From the NCBI GenBank assembly GCA_937898665.1, contig CALEIY010000147.1:1-44110 (forward strand): a stretch of DNA of 44,110 nucleotides, in the 5' to 3' direction. The stretch comes from Candidatus Bathyarchaeota archaeon. GTDB lineage: Archaea; Thermoproteota; Bathyarchaeia; TCS64; B23. Position numbers and translations under genes: made by a program. Numbering within the stretch: the first letter of the stretch is position 1; each line of letters opens with the position of its first letter. Below, in pieces: positions 32,216 through 39,545 of this stretch. The notes beneath the pieces were generated by a model, which did no database searches, was not told the DNA's origin, and worked only from the letters and a program-made list of their open reading frames with translations.

Positions 32216-33016
32216 TCACCGCCCATCACCAGTCTCTCCACCCTCTTTCATGGTTAGATACTCCGTCAGCTTCCTCCCCCTCCTCGCTCTAAGTATATCT
32301 GCGCATCTCCTCGGGGATAGGGGCTTAAACTCCAGGTTTAGAGCCGCCATAAGGCTTTGAGCGCCCTTAGCGAGGCTTGGCGCTACGAGGATTCCCCTAA
32401 TCCTCCTCCCAGTCTCGGCTCTCATGGCGTCGACGTAGCTCTTCAACTGGAGGACGGCTGCCCTATCGGCGGCTCTGCGCTTGATCTCCACAACAGTGAG
32501 AACCCCCTCCCTATCCACCCCTAGGATGTCGATGAAGCCAGGCTCGACTGGTTTCTCCGCCTCGACGGGTTTGAAACCCTCCTCAATTAGAGATGGCTCA
32601 AGTAGGATGGCTTGCTTCATATCCTCCTCGCTGGCGTAGAGGTAGAACTCCCCCTCATCAACTAGGTGTAGTATCGCTACGAGGGTGATCCTGTCGAAGG
32701 CGATCTCGAGAACCTCCCCCTCCCTACGTCTATAGGCCCTGATGTGTAGGCGGCCCTCATCGAGGCGGGTCTTGAAGATGGAGCCTGGAGGCTGCCAGTT
32801 CACCGGAGCATACTCCCTAGGTCGATGGATCAGCGTCGATCCATCGGGCTTTATGATGAGCAGCCGCTCCCCCTGGCTCAACTTGGAGGAGGCTCTCCCG
32901 ACGTAGTCGACGGTGCAGCTCCCGACGATTAGGAGCATCCTCCTCTGGGCGATGCCTTTTTTCACAGCCTCATAGGCCTCATCCAGCGACGGCCTCTCCA
33001 GGATGAGCTGCCTCAT
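32216..33016 (-). CDS. nucS: NucS/EndoMS mismatch endonuclease
   Basis: NucS (EndoMS) cuts double-stranded DNA at mismatches, doing mismatch repair in archaea that lack MutS-MutL. The N-terminal domain (LILERPSLDEAYEAV, RREYAPVNWQPPGSIF-like region) is followed by the RecB-like nuclease core. The catalytic residues are D163 in PGFIDILGVD and E177 and K179 in VVEIKRRAADRAAVLQLKSYVD. Length is 266 residues. The C terminus has no clear PCNA-binding motif that I can assign. It lies 9 bases downstream of an MBL-fold gene on the same strand. Archaeal NucS is often near radA or recombination genes, which is not the case here. Confidence 0.93.
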   Translation of the reverse strand: MRQLILERPSLDEAYEAVKKGIAQRRMLLIVGSCTVDYVGRASSKLSQGERLLIIKPDGSTLIHRPREYAPVNWQPPGSIFKTRLDEGRLHIRAYRRREGEVLEIAFDRITLVAILHLVDEGEFYLYASEEDMKQAILLEPSLIEEGFKPVEAEKPVEPGFIDILGVDREGVLTVVEIKRRAADRAAVLQLKSYVDAMRAETGRRIRGILVAPSLAKGAQSLMAALNLEFKPLSPRRCADILRARRGRKLTEYLTMKEGGETGDGR

Positions 33017-33025
33017 AATCTTTCC

Positions 33026-33766
33026 CTATCTAAAGTCGGCGGTGGTGACGATGTTTATCCAGGGCGCATTCATCTTCTCATCCAAGAGCCTAAGATGATC
33101 CAGGGCGCCTGAGAGGACGAAGACTCCATGTCCAGGGAACAGCCTATCAGGCTGGAGCTCCACCATCCTTTTAATCGACCTCTTCCACTCCTCCAAGTCA
33201 CATCCAGGGCCGTTTATCCACCCCAATCTGCCCTGAGCCGAGGCCGTATCGCCTGTGAATAGGTCTAGGGTGTCACCCTCCCTCAGTAGCAGCGAAACGC
33301 CTCCAGGTGTGTGACCTGGCGTGTGGACGACCTCGACTTCGACCTCCCCGACCTCCAGCTTCTCGCCGCCCCTCAGCCTCACATCGACCTCGACCCCCTC
33401 GAATTCAAGGCCTCTAGCCTTAGCCATCTCGTAGAGGGTTAGGGGGCCGAGCCGCTCGATCTCCCCAGCCTCAGCCTCATGGGCGGCGACGCTACACCCC
33501 GTCTCACGCTTAATGCCTCCAGCTCCACCTATGTGATCAAAATGGCAGTGGGTGAGGATTAGAAGCTCAATGTCCCCTGGGTTGAGGCCCACCTCCCTAA
33601 TATTCCTTAGAACCCGTTTGACGTCTCCTCCCCCACCCGCATCGATGAGGGCGAGGGCGTCGCCGCCATCTATGAGATATATGTTACAGTCCCCGGAGTC
33701 CGAGAGGCCGTAGGCTCCTCCTCCCACGAGGTAAACCCTCTCCGTGAGCCTTAAGGCGGACATCAC
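33026..33766 (-). CDS. MBL-fold metallo-hydrolase
   Basis: The glyoxalase II-like metal motif is complete: H73, H75, D77 and H78 in LTHCHFDHIGG, H96 in VAAHEAEA, the histidine of HTPGHTPGG, D in FTGDTAS, and PGHG near the C terminus. This 246-residue protein is a general MBL hydrolase; the thioester hydrolase role of glyoxalase II is possible but unproven. An AT-rich ATAAATC stretch about 28 bases upstream supports one of the two nearby ATGs. It is co-oriented with nucS, 9 bases apart, and is probably co-transcribed with it. Confidence 0.85.
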   Translation of the reverse strand: MMSALRLTERVYLVGGGAYGLSDSGDCNIYLIDGGDALALIDAGGGGDVKRVLRNIREVGLNPGDIELLILTHCHFDHIGGAGGIKRETGCSVAAHEAEAGEIERLGPLTLYEMAKARGLEFEGVEVDVRLRGGEKLEVGEVEVEVVHTPGHTPGGVSLLLREGDTLDLFTGDTASAQGRLGWINGPGCDLEEWKRSIKRMVELQPDRLFPGHGVFVLSGALDHLRLLDEKMNAPWINIVTTADFR

Positions 33767-33831
33767 CTGATAATCTCCAACAGGGGATTTATCTCTTCTT
33801 CGCCCCTGGAGGCAGGATGGATAGAGGTTTT

Positions 33832-33862
33832 AACCCTTCGAAGGGTTCGAGCGCTCGAACCC
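33832..33862. repeat. Two overlapping perfect palindromes
   Basis: A 16-bp palindrome, AACCCTTCGAAGGGTT (33832-33847), overlaps a 20-bp palindrome, GGGTTCGAGCGCTCGAACCC (33843-33862), sharing GGGTT. The shared arm can pair with either AACCC, giving two alternative hairpins. Both are exact. Confidence 0.85.
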
Positions 33863-33871
33863 CCATCTACA

Positions 33872-33940
33872 CGAAGCCTAAAATTGACATCTCCATGTAA
33901 CTCGAATCGCCTAAGCCCCTAGGCTTCGATCCCGATTCGA
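33872..33940. repeat. Nested inverted repeats
   Basis: CGAAGCCTA (33872-33880) is perfectly complementary to TAGGCTTCG (33920-33928). TCGAATCG (33902-33909) pairs with CGATTCGA (33933-33940). AAGCC (33913-33917) pairs with GGCTT (33922-33926). The pairings are partly exclusive, so more than one fold is possible. Confidence 0.75.
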
Positions 33941-33951
33941 TGTGAATCCTA

Positions 33952-33988
33952 GAGGCTTCTTGAAATATGGGGTTTCATGGATTTGGAT
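33952..33988. repeat. 37-nt dispersed repeat, copy 2
   Basis: This copy matches 26748-26784 at 34 of 37 positions, with 20 identical bases at 33969-33988. Here it is intergenic, just downstream of the small zinc-finger gene. Read on the minus strand, it encodes the same IQIHETP peptide inside a short frame that lacks a start. Confidence 0.8.
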
Positions 33989-34017
33989 GGAGTTCCTGGC
34001 CGTGTAGAAAAAGGGTG

Positions 34018-34194
34018 TTAGCGCTTCTCCATAGCCTCCTGGAATCTCTTAGCCATCTCCGGATAGTGCTTCTCCATGAACTCCTCCATCTTATCTGGAT
34101 GCTCCACGCTCACATGCCACCTTATACCTCCAGGGCTGACGGAGTCCCAGTCGCAGTAGGGGCAGCGATACCTCTCCATCTCTATCTTCGCCAT
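34018..34194 (-). CDS. Small C2H2-like zinc-finger protein
   Basis: The 58-residue product has one finger, with CPYC followed after 12 residues by HVSVEH, in YRCPYCDWDSVSPGGIRWHVSVEHPDK. A basic/acidic helical tail (MEEFMEKHYPEMAKRFQEAMEKR) completes it. Small archaeal proteins of this type are common and mostly uncharacterised. The ATG at 34194 is preceded by GAGGTGG as a ribosome-binding site and by an AAAAATAAG box about 36 bases away; a longer frame from 34236 is less likely. It is divergent from another small zinc protein, with a perfect hairpin between them. DNA or RNA binding is a guess. Confidence 0.7.
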   Translation of the reverse strand: MAKIEMERYRCPYCDWDSVSPGGIRWHVSVEHPDKMEEFMEKHYPEMAKRFQEAMEKR

Positions 34195-34255
34195 CGAACC
34201 ACCTCTCAGAGATTGGGAGAAGACCTTATTTTTCAATATCGCTTCGGGGGGCGCC

Positions 34256-34279
34256 TTCGTCTCAGAAATCTGAGACGAA
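34256..34279. promoter_or_regulatory. Perfect 10-bp hairpin in a divergent intergenic region
   Basis: TTCGTCTCAG (34256-34265) and CTGAGACGAA (34270-34279) form a perfect stem with the four-base loop AAAT. It lies between the start regions of two divergent small zinc-protein genes and is not followed by a T-run, so an operator is more likely than a terminator. Confidence 0.5.
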
Positions 34280-34324
34280 AATCCATCATAGGGCTTTATT
34301 AGAGCCTCCGATACCTTCTAATCG

Positions 34325-34651
34325 GTGCATCCCTTGGGGGAGAGGGAGGAGACCAAGGTTATGTGGATAACCTGCCCCGAGTGCGGGGCGAAGCTAGGCA
34401 TAATCATCTCCGTCGGGGGGGTCAGGCCCTCGGAGGCTAAGGCCATAACCATTGATGAGATAAGGGAGCGCCTCTCCTCAATCGAGGTGGATCCCTCCAT
34501 CCTCGAGTTCACACAGGAGGGAGACCTCATAGTCGTCACGCCGAGGAAATTCCTAGGGGAGCTTTGGGGTAAGATCAACGACGTTATGAAGAGCCTCGGC
34601 GGCGTCTGGGTGAGGGAGGGGAAGGAGAGCCGCTGGGAGATAAGGATCTGA
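34325..34651 (+). CDS. Small protein with a CPxC zinc knuckle, function unknown
   Basis: The N terminus has WITCPECGAKLGIIISVGG, half of a zinc ribbon; a second cysteine pair is missing, so metal binding would need a dimer. The C-terminal PRKFLGELWGKINDVMKSLGGVWVREGKESRWEI looks like a small domain seen in other archaeal proteins, but I cannot name it. The GTG at 34325 is about 27 bases after a CTTTATTAG stretch and may be leaderless; the ATG at 34361 has GGAGGAG upstream and is an equally good start (96 residues). Its last 68 bases overlap the convergent gene at 34584-34859. Confidence 0.65.
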   Translation: MHPLGEREETKVMWITCPECGAKLGIIISVGGVRPSEAKAITIDEIRERLSSIEVDPSILEFTQEGDLIVVTPRKFLGELWGKINDVMKSLGGVWVREGKESRWEIRI

Positions 34652-34859
34652 ATTCGCCGAGGAGGCTCAAGGCCACCTCACGAGCCCACTCACCGGTGGC
34701 GGGATTCTCGGAGATCTCCCTTAGAAACTCCTCCCACCCTATATCCATGGCCCCCCTCCAATCCTCATAGGCCTCGAGAATCCTCCTATAGGCCTCGAGG
34801 TGATAGGTGCAGTAGTCCTCCCCCTCAACGGCGTCCCTCCAGCAGAGCTTACACCTCAA
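34584..34859 (-). CDS. Small conserved zinc-knuckle protein, function unknown
   Basis: The protein begins RCKLCWRDAVEGEDYCTYHLEAYRRIL, giving CxxC plus CxxH, a likely zinc knuckle. A helical region with DIGWEEFLREISENPATGEWAREVALSLL follows. I have seen similar short archaeal proteins but know no function. A TTG at 34859 overlaps the topA stop in TTGA and is preceded by GGGGTGAG, the natural coupled start (91 residues); an earlier in-frame start at 34883 would overlap topA by 28 bases. The last 20 residues are rich in Ser, Pro and Arg and lie in the overlap with the convergent gene, so they may be a recent extension. Confidence 0.65.
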   Translation of the reverse strand: MRCKLCWRDAVEGEDYCTYHLEAYRRILEAYEDWRGAMDIGWEEFLREISENPATGEWAREVALSLLGEFRSLSPSGSPSPPSPRRRRGSS

Positions 34860-36937
34860 CGTCTCACCCCCTTCGACGGGCAATTTGGGTCTATACAGAG
34901 CTCCCAGGGCCTACGGCCCCGCCTTATGACCCTTATTATAGGAGCTCCACACACCTCGCATCGCTTACCAGTCGCCTCTATGCGCCCCCTCTGGGGAAGT
35001 GGATAGGTGACGGTGCAGCTTCCATCGAAGTAGCCGACGCAGCCTGCGAAGCGCTTGCCGGATTCACGCCCCCTGAAGATTCGGAGCTCCCTACCGCATC
35101 GTGGGCAGTTTCCAAGGGTGTTAGCCCTTATAATATCGCCTCTTATCGCTCTGTTGATCTCTAGGCCTATCGCCATCTCACGCTCCTTAAACCGCTTTAA
35201 TATGGGCTTTAACGCCTCGACAGCCTCCTCCACCACCTCATCGGCCTTGATCTCTCCAAGCCGTATGGCTTCGAGCTTACGCTCAAGGCTTCTAGTCATC
35301 TCAACCGAGAGGATCTCAGGGCAGTAGTGGCTTAGGGTCTCGACGATGGCGAAGCCTAAATCCGTGATCCTCATGGGGTCGCCCTCCACGTAGCCCCTCC
35401 TATAGAGGGTGTCGAGGATTTCAGCCCTCGTCGCCTTTGTTCCAATCTCGGCCTCCTCCATCCTCTTGAGGAGGGAGCTCTGATTATACCTGCTGGGAGG
35501 CTTGGTGAATCTCCTAACAGCCTCAACCTTCAACAGCCTAATGGGCATCCCCTCCTCCAGGGGTGGAAGCTCCACCTCCTTCTCCCTTACATAAGGCCTA
35601 TAGAATCTCATCCATCCAGCCTCGATGACTCTACCGCCCTTTAGATGGAATAGGTGGCCCTCCACATCGATCTCCGCCTTCACCCTCTCCCTCACGGCCT
35701 CCTCGCCGAGTGAGGCCATGAAACGCCGACAGATGAGGTCGTAGATCCTCGCCCCAGCCCCCTTAAGCCCCTTTGGAGCGACTCCGGTGGGGTGTATAGC
35801 TGGATGAGCTGGATCATCCATCCTCCCCTCCCTAGGTCTAAGGGTCTTCCTTGAGAGGAGCTCCTCAACCAGTGGGCCGTAGGCAGTCTCCCTCAACCCG
35901 CTGAGTATCTCCCTCACATCTATCGTCGGCGGCAGCTTCTGGCTTGAAGTCCTCGGATAGCTGATGTAAGCGTCGAGATATAGGCTCTCAGCCAGCCTAA
36001 GCGTCTTCGAGGGGCTATACCTGAAAACCCTATACGCCTCACGCTGGAGATCACCGAGGTTGAAGAGGGTTGGAGGCTGAATTCGATGCCTACTCCTGGA
36101 AACAGCCTTCAGAAGGCCCACCCTACCTCCACATCGCCGCTCTATCTCTAGGGCCTCAGCCTCCCTCTCAATGCGGCCCCCAGCATACTCAACCTTCAGG
36201 CGTCTACCGCCGATCTCAGCCTCAGCCTCTATCACCCAGTAGGGCCTTGGAACGAAGGTTCGAACCTCAATCTCCCTATCCCTGATAAAGCTTAGAGTCG
36301 GCCCCTGGACTCGGCCTATGCTCAGCGTCCTATAGAAGCCTGAAGCCCTCTTCACCGAGAGCGTCAAAGCTCGGCTTAGGTTTATGCCGAAGAGCCAATC
36401 CACCTCATGTCTAGCTCTCCCAGCCTCTATGAGGGGGAAGTCGAGTGTCCCACTCATATTCTCCCAGGCTCTGAGGATATCCCTCCTCGTTAGGGCTGAG
36501 AAACGCATCCTCCTCGCAGCCTTGAGGCTGCTCTCTCCACAGGTGTAGCGGAGGATGTTATATGCGATGAGGCTTCCCTCGATGTCGTAGTCGCAGGCGC
36601 TCACATAGCCCTCAACATCCCTCGAGAGCCGTTTAATCGCCTCTATGAAGACCCTCCTCTTCCCCGCTCTACGGTCAGCCTCATGGACTGGAACCCAGGT
36701 GAAGTCGAAGATCGGGTAAGTCCATCGACCCCCTCTCTGCGCCACGGTGTATAGATGTCCAAGGGCTGAGACTATGACAAGCTCATCGCCATCTCTCCTC
36801 GCTAGGTAGTAGGCGACACCCATCATACGCCTCTTCAGGGGTTTACCACCCTCGTCGAGGGCCTCGGCGATCCTCTGGGCGGCCCTAGGCTTCTCGCAGA
36901 TGACGAGTATCCTACCCAAAGTCCGATCAGCCTTCAA
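34856..36937 (-). CDS. topA: Type IA DNA topoisomerase (archaeal topoisomerase I/III)
   Basis: The enzyme relaxes or decatenates DNA through a 5'-phosphotyrosine intermediate. The Toprim domain shows E15 in VICEKPRAAQRIAEAL and D116, D118 and E120 in ACDYDIEGS. The active-site tyrosine is Y327 in AYISYPRTSSQKLP, preceded by SIGRVQGPTLSFI and LFNLGDLQREAYR. IGTKATRAEILDTLYRRGYVE follows. Two C-terminal four-cysteine zinc fingers (NCPRCGREL...GC...SC, and CEVCGAP...LCIDPNC) complete the usual archaeal form. Length is 693 residues with no helicase domain, so it is not reverse gyrase. The start is a TTG at 36937, 23 bases from a shared TATA box. It is coupled to a small zinc protein downstream. 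Confidence 0.95.
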   Translation of the reverse strand: MKADRTLGRILVICEKPRAAQRIAEALDEGGKPLKRRMMGVAYYLARRDGDELVIVSALGHLYTVAQRGGRWTYPIFDFTWVPVHEADRRAGKRRVFIEAIKRLSRDVEGYVSACDYDIEGSLIAYNILRYTCGESSLKAARRMRFSALTRRDILRAWENMSGTLDFPLIEAGRARHEVDWLFGINLSRALTLSVKRASGFYRTLSIGRVQGPTLSFIRDREIEVRTFVPRPYWVIEAEAEIGGRRLKVEYAGGRIEREAEALEIERRCGGRVGLLKAVSRSRHRIQPPTLFNLGDLQREAYRVFRYSPSKTLRLAESLYLDAYISYPRTSSQKLPPTIDVREILSGLRETAYGPLVEELLSRKTLRPREGRMDDPAHPAIHPTGVAPKGLKGAGARIYDLICRRFMASLGEEAVRERVKAEIDVEGHLFHLKGGRVIEAGWMRFYRPYVREKEVELPPLEEGMPIRLLKVEAVRRFTKPPSRYNQSSLLKRMEEAEIGTKATRAEILDTLYRRGYVEGDPMRITDLGFAIVETLSHYCPEILSVEMTRSLERKLEAIRLGEIKADEVVEEAVEALKPILKRFKEREMAIGLEINRAIRGDIIRANTLGNCPRCGRELRIFRGRESGKRFAGCVGYFDGSCTVTYPLPQRGRIEATGKRCEVCGAPIIRVIRRGRRPWELCIDPNCPSKGVRR

Positions 36938-36956
36938 CTAGAACATCCCGAGCCTC

Positions 36957-36963
36957 TTTTAAA
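36957..36963. promoter_or_regulatory. Shared bidirectional TATA box
   Basis: TTTTAAA lies 27 bases before the ATG of the transporter at 36987 and 23 bases before the TTG of topA at 36937. It is the only clear box between these divergent genes. Confidence 0.55.
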
Positions 36964-36986
36964 GGTGGTCGATGAGGTAAAGGAGA

Positions 36987-38204
36987 ATGACCTCCCAGCT
37001 CCGAGGACTCGTCAGCTTTCTCAAGAGGCAGAGGAAACCCTTCAAGGTGAATCTCGCCAAGAACATGGTTGAGAACTTCTCCCTCTCCCTCACGGATCAA
37101 TATCAATCCATCTACATCACAGCCCTGGGCGCGGATCCGGTTAAGCTGGGCTACGTCAACAGCGTCGGCGGTGTGGCGGGCGCCCTAACAGCCGTACCCG
37201 TCGGATGGCTCGCCGATCGCCTTGGTATAAGGCGGATACTCCTCACGGCTCTCCCCCTTATGGCCCTGGGATCGGTGATATTCGCCCTCTCCGAGAGCTG
37301 GGAGATCACAGCCCTAGCCTTTCTTATCTCAGCCCTCTCCCTCCGGATGGAGATGACCGTTTGCCCTATGATCTGCGGTAACACCCTTAGAGACGAGGAG
37401 CGTGTAACTGGGATGCAGCTCTGCGACACCCTCTCAGCTCTACCTAGGTTGATAGCGCCCCTAGTCGCGGCCCAGATAATCACCGTCGCGGGGGGATTGA
37501 ATGCGAGGGGTATTAGGCCCCTATACTGGTTGAGGGCCTTAGGGATATCCATCGGCGCCCTCATCATCTACCTCCACTTCACCGATCCCATAGAGCCGAG
37601 GGGTGGGGCTGGACAGCTGAACATCCTCGAATCTCTAGGCAGGGTCTTCAGAGAGGGAAGGATGGTGAAGAGGTGGATGCTCCTCCTCGTCCTCTCCGTC
37701 CTCCCATTCTACCTATACCCCTACTTCCCCCTCTACGCCAAGGAGGTGAAGGGAGCCGATCAATATGTGATAGCGGGGATGAATACGGCTTCAACCCTTA
37801 TCATCGTCCTCCTATCCCTCCCAACTGGAAGCCTCGCCGATAGATTTGGGAGGAAGAAGATGATCTTCTCGATGATGCCCCTATACCTCGCCTCCCTACT
37901 TCTCCTCATCTATGCGCCGACCCCTCAATACCTCCTCCTCGCAGGCCTCCTCAACGGCTTCAACACCCTCATCGCCGCGATCCAGGGAGCCATAACTGTG
38001 GAGATCATCCCAAGGGAGCTACTAGGAAGCTGGTTCGGCATCCTAGGCCTCATCAGGGGACTTGTAGGCGTTCTGGCACCCTTAATAGGGGGATATCTAT
38101 GGGAGGCTGTCTCCCCATCAGCCGTCTTCCACCTAATCCTCCTAACCCAATTGGGTAAGGCCTTGATACTACTCTCCATGCCATCGACGGTGACGAGGGG
38201 ATAA
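36987..38204 (+). CDS. Major facilitator superfamily transporter
   Basis: This integral membrane protein of 405 residues has about 12 hydrophobic segments, split in two halves by a charged loop near 200-220 (FTDPIEPRGGAGQLNILESLGRVFREGRMVKR). The MFS loop 2-3 signature appears twice: GWLADRLGIRRILL in the first half and GSLADRFGRKKMIF in the second. The N terminus is basic and cytoplasmic. The AAAGGAG ribosome-binding site before the ATG also fits. The substrate is unknown, and neighbouring genes give no hint. It diverges from topA from a shared TATA box. Confidence 0.9.
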   Translation: MTSQLRGLVSFLKRQRKPFKVNLAKNMVENFSLSLTDQYQSIYITALGADPVKLGYVNSVGGVAGALTAVPVGWLADRLGIRRILLTALPLMALGSVIFALSESWEITALAFLISALSLRMEMTVCPMICGNTLRDEERVTGMQLCDTLSALPRLIAPLVAAQIITVAGGLNARGIRPLYWLRALGISIGALIIYLHFTDPIEPRGGAGQLNILESLGRVFREGRMVKRWMLLLVLSVLPFYLYPYFPLYAKEVKGADQYVIAGMNTASTLIIVLLSLPTGSLADRFGRKKMIFSMMPLYLASLLLLIYAPTPQYLLLAGLLNGFNTLIAAIQGAITVEIIPRELLGSWFGILGLIRGLVGVLAPLIGGYLWEAVSPSAVFHLILLTQLGKALILLSMPSTVTRG

Positions 38205-38215
38205 AAAGGCGGGGG

Positions 38216-39445
38216 TTACCTCGCCCTCGTGTACTCCCTTCCGAGGGTCTCCCTCGCTATGATGACCCTCTGTATGTTAGTGGCGCCCTCAGCTCCGATG
38301 TAGTAGCTCATCACACCTCTGAGACCCATCTCCAATGGGCATTCCTTCGTGTAGCCGTAGGCTCCGAACCAGAGCATCACCTTAGTGAAGATGTCATAGG
38401 CCAGCCTCGGAGCCATCAGCTTGCACATGGAGATATACTTGCAGCACTCCAGCGATAGACGTCTGTCAGGCATCTTCCCAGGCTCAGCCTTCTCATACTT
38501 CTTGTTCATCATCCAGGCGGCCCTGTAGATCAGCGACCTCACAGCCTCCAGCTCAGCCACCATATCGGCCAGCTCGAACTGGATGCCCTGGAACCTCGCC
38601 AAGGGCTGCTCGAAGGCCTTCCGCTCCTTGATGTATTCGACGCCTAGCTCTATGGCCCTCTGGGCGGCTCCCACACAGCTTGCTGAGACCAGAAGCCTGG
38701 CGGCGTCGAAGCCCTCCATGGTGAGGTAGAAGCCCCATCCGGTCTCGCCGAGCTGATAGTCGTCGGGGATGAATACGTCGGTCATCTTGAAGCCGCCTGT
38801 GCTGATGGCCATTCGGCCCATATCGTCGTAGCGCTTTGTCACCTCCACGCCCTCGGCGTCCAGCGGCAGATAGAAAGCCGTCATACCCCTATGTAGCTGA
38901 GACCTGTCATGGTAGCCGACGCAGAAGTAGCCGCCTCCCAGCTCCTTACACTCCTCCGTCCCGCTGATATACGCCTTCTCGCCGTTGACGATCCACCCTC
39001 CCTCAGTCCTCTTCAACGTCGTCTGGAAGCCCGCGACGTCGGAGCCTCCACCAGGCTCGGTGACGCCGATGCCGATGAAGGCATCACCCCTCGCAGCCTT
39101 CCTTAGGCATTCATCCCTAACACGGTCTGTGCAGTATCTGTCGACGACATAGCCCCAGCTCGCCTGAACTAGAAAGAAGACGGGTAGCGCTATGGATATG
39201 TCGGCATAGCCCAGCTCCTCGGCCGCTATGGTGGTCGTCACCCAGTCGGCTCCAACGCCTCCATGCTCCTCGGGCAGTGTCATGCAGAGGAGGCCCAAGT
39301 CGGCGATGCCCTTGATCAGCTCCCTTGGAAGCCTCTCCTTCTCATCGTTCTCCCGCACCTTCTCCAGCGGCAGATTCTTCTCCAGCCACTCCCTGAGGGA
39401 GCTTCTGAAGAGTTCCTGCTCCTCCGTGAAGGAGAAGTCGACCAT
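38216..39445 (-). CDS. Acyl-CoA dehydrogenase
   Basis: The enzyme oxidises an acyl-CoA to the 2-enoyl-CoA with FAD and passes electrons to ETF. Family signatures are FTEEQELFRSSLREWLEKNLP at the start, LPEEHGGVGADWVTTTIAAEELG, IGVTEPGGGSDVAGFQTTLKR and GWIVNGEKAYISG. The catalytic glutamate is in YIGAEGATNIQRVIIARETLG near the end. Length is 409 residues, normal. It is transcribed alone here, but ETF alpha and beta genes lie about 3 kb away on the same strand and would be its acceptor. Chain length or branched substrate specificity cannot be told. Confidence 0.92.
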   Translation of the reverse strand: MVDFSFTEEQELFRSSLREWLEKNLPLEKVRENDEKERLPRELIKGIADLGLLCMTLPEEHGGVGADWVTTTIAAEELGYADISIALPVFFLVQASWGYVVDRYCTDRVRDECLRKAARGDAFIGIGVTEPGGGSDVAGFQTTLKRTEGGWIVNGEKAYISGTEECKELGGGYFCVGYHDRSQLHRGMTAFYLPLDAEGVEVTKRYDDMGRMAISTGGFKMTDVFIPDDYQLGETGWGFYLTMEGFDAARLLVSASCVGAAQRAIELGVEYIKERKAFEQPLARFQGIQFELADMVAELEAVRSLIYRAAWMMNKKYEKAEPGKMPDRRLSLECCKYISMCKLMAPRLAYDIFTKVMLWFGAYGYTKECPLEMGLRGVMSYYIGAEGATNIQRVIIARETLGREYTRAR

Positions 39446-39545
39446 CTAAGACCCTCTCCCCCTAATGGGGAGGAAAAACCTATTTAGCTTTTACCAGCCC
39501 CAACAACCATTTATAGGTGTCAGAGGTATAGGGTTGGGAACAGAG

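Larger units (their letters stand above)
33767..34017. other. Palindrome-rich intergenic region without a gene
   Basis: No credible gene fits in these 251 bases. The region contains a minus-strand promoter for the MBL gene near 33788-33795, two overlapping perfect palindromes at 33832-33862, several nested inverted repeats at 33872-33940, and copy 2 of the 37-nt repeat. It may be a small non-autonomous element, a structured RNA, or a regulatory region; sequence alone does not decide. Confidence 0.6.

Noticed and set aside
33843-33862. TTCGA sequence resembling a tRNA T-arm
   Set aside because: The element is a symmetrical palindrome, and no acceptor, D or anticodon arms can be built around it.
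26748-33988. The 37-nt repeat as a CRISPR repeat
   Set aside because: There are only two copies 7.2 kb apart with genes between them, no regular spacers and no cas genes.
34883-34883. Upstream start for the small zinc-knuckle gene inside topA
   Set aside because: The TTG at 34859 overlaps the topA stop in TTGA with a good ribosome-binding site and gives a protein starting at its conserved part.
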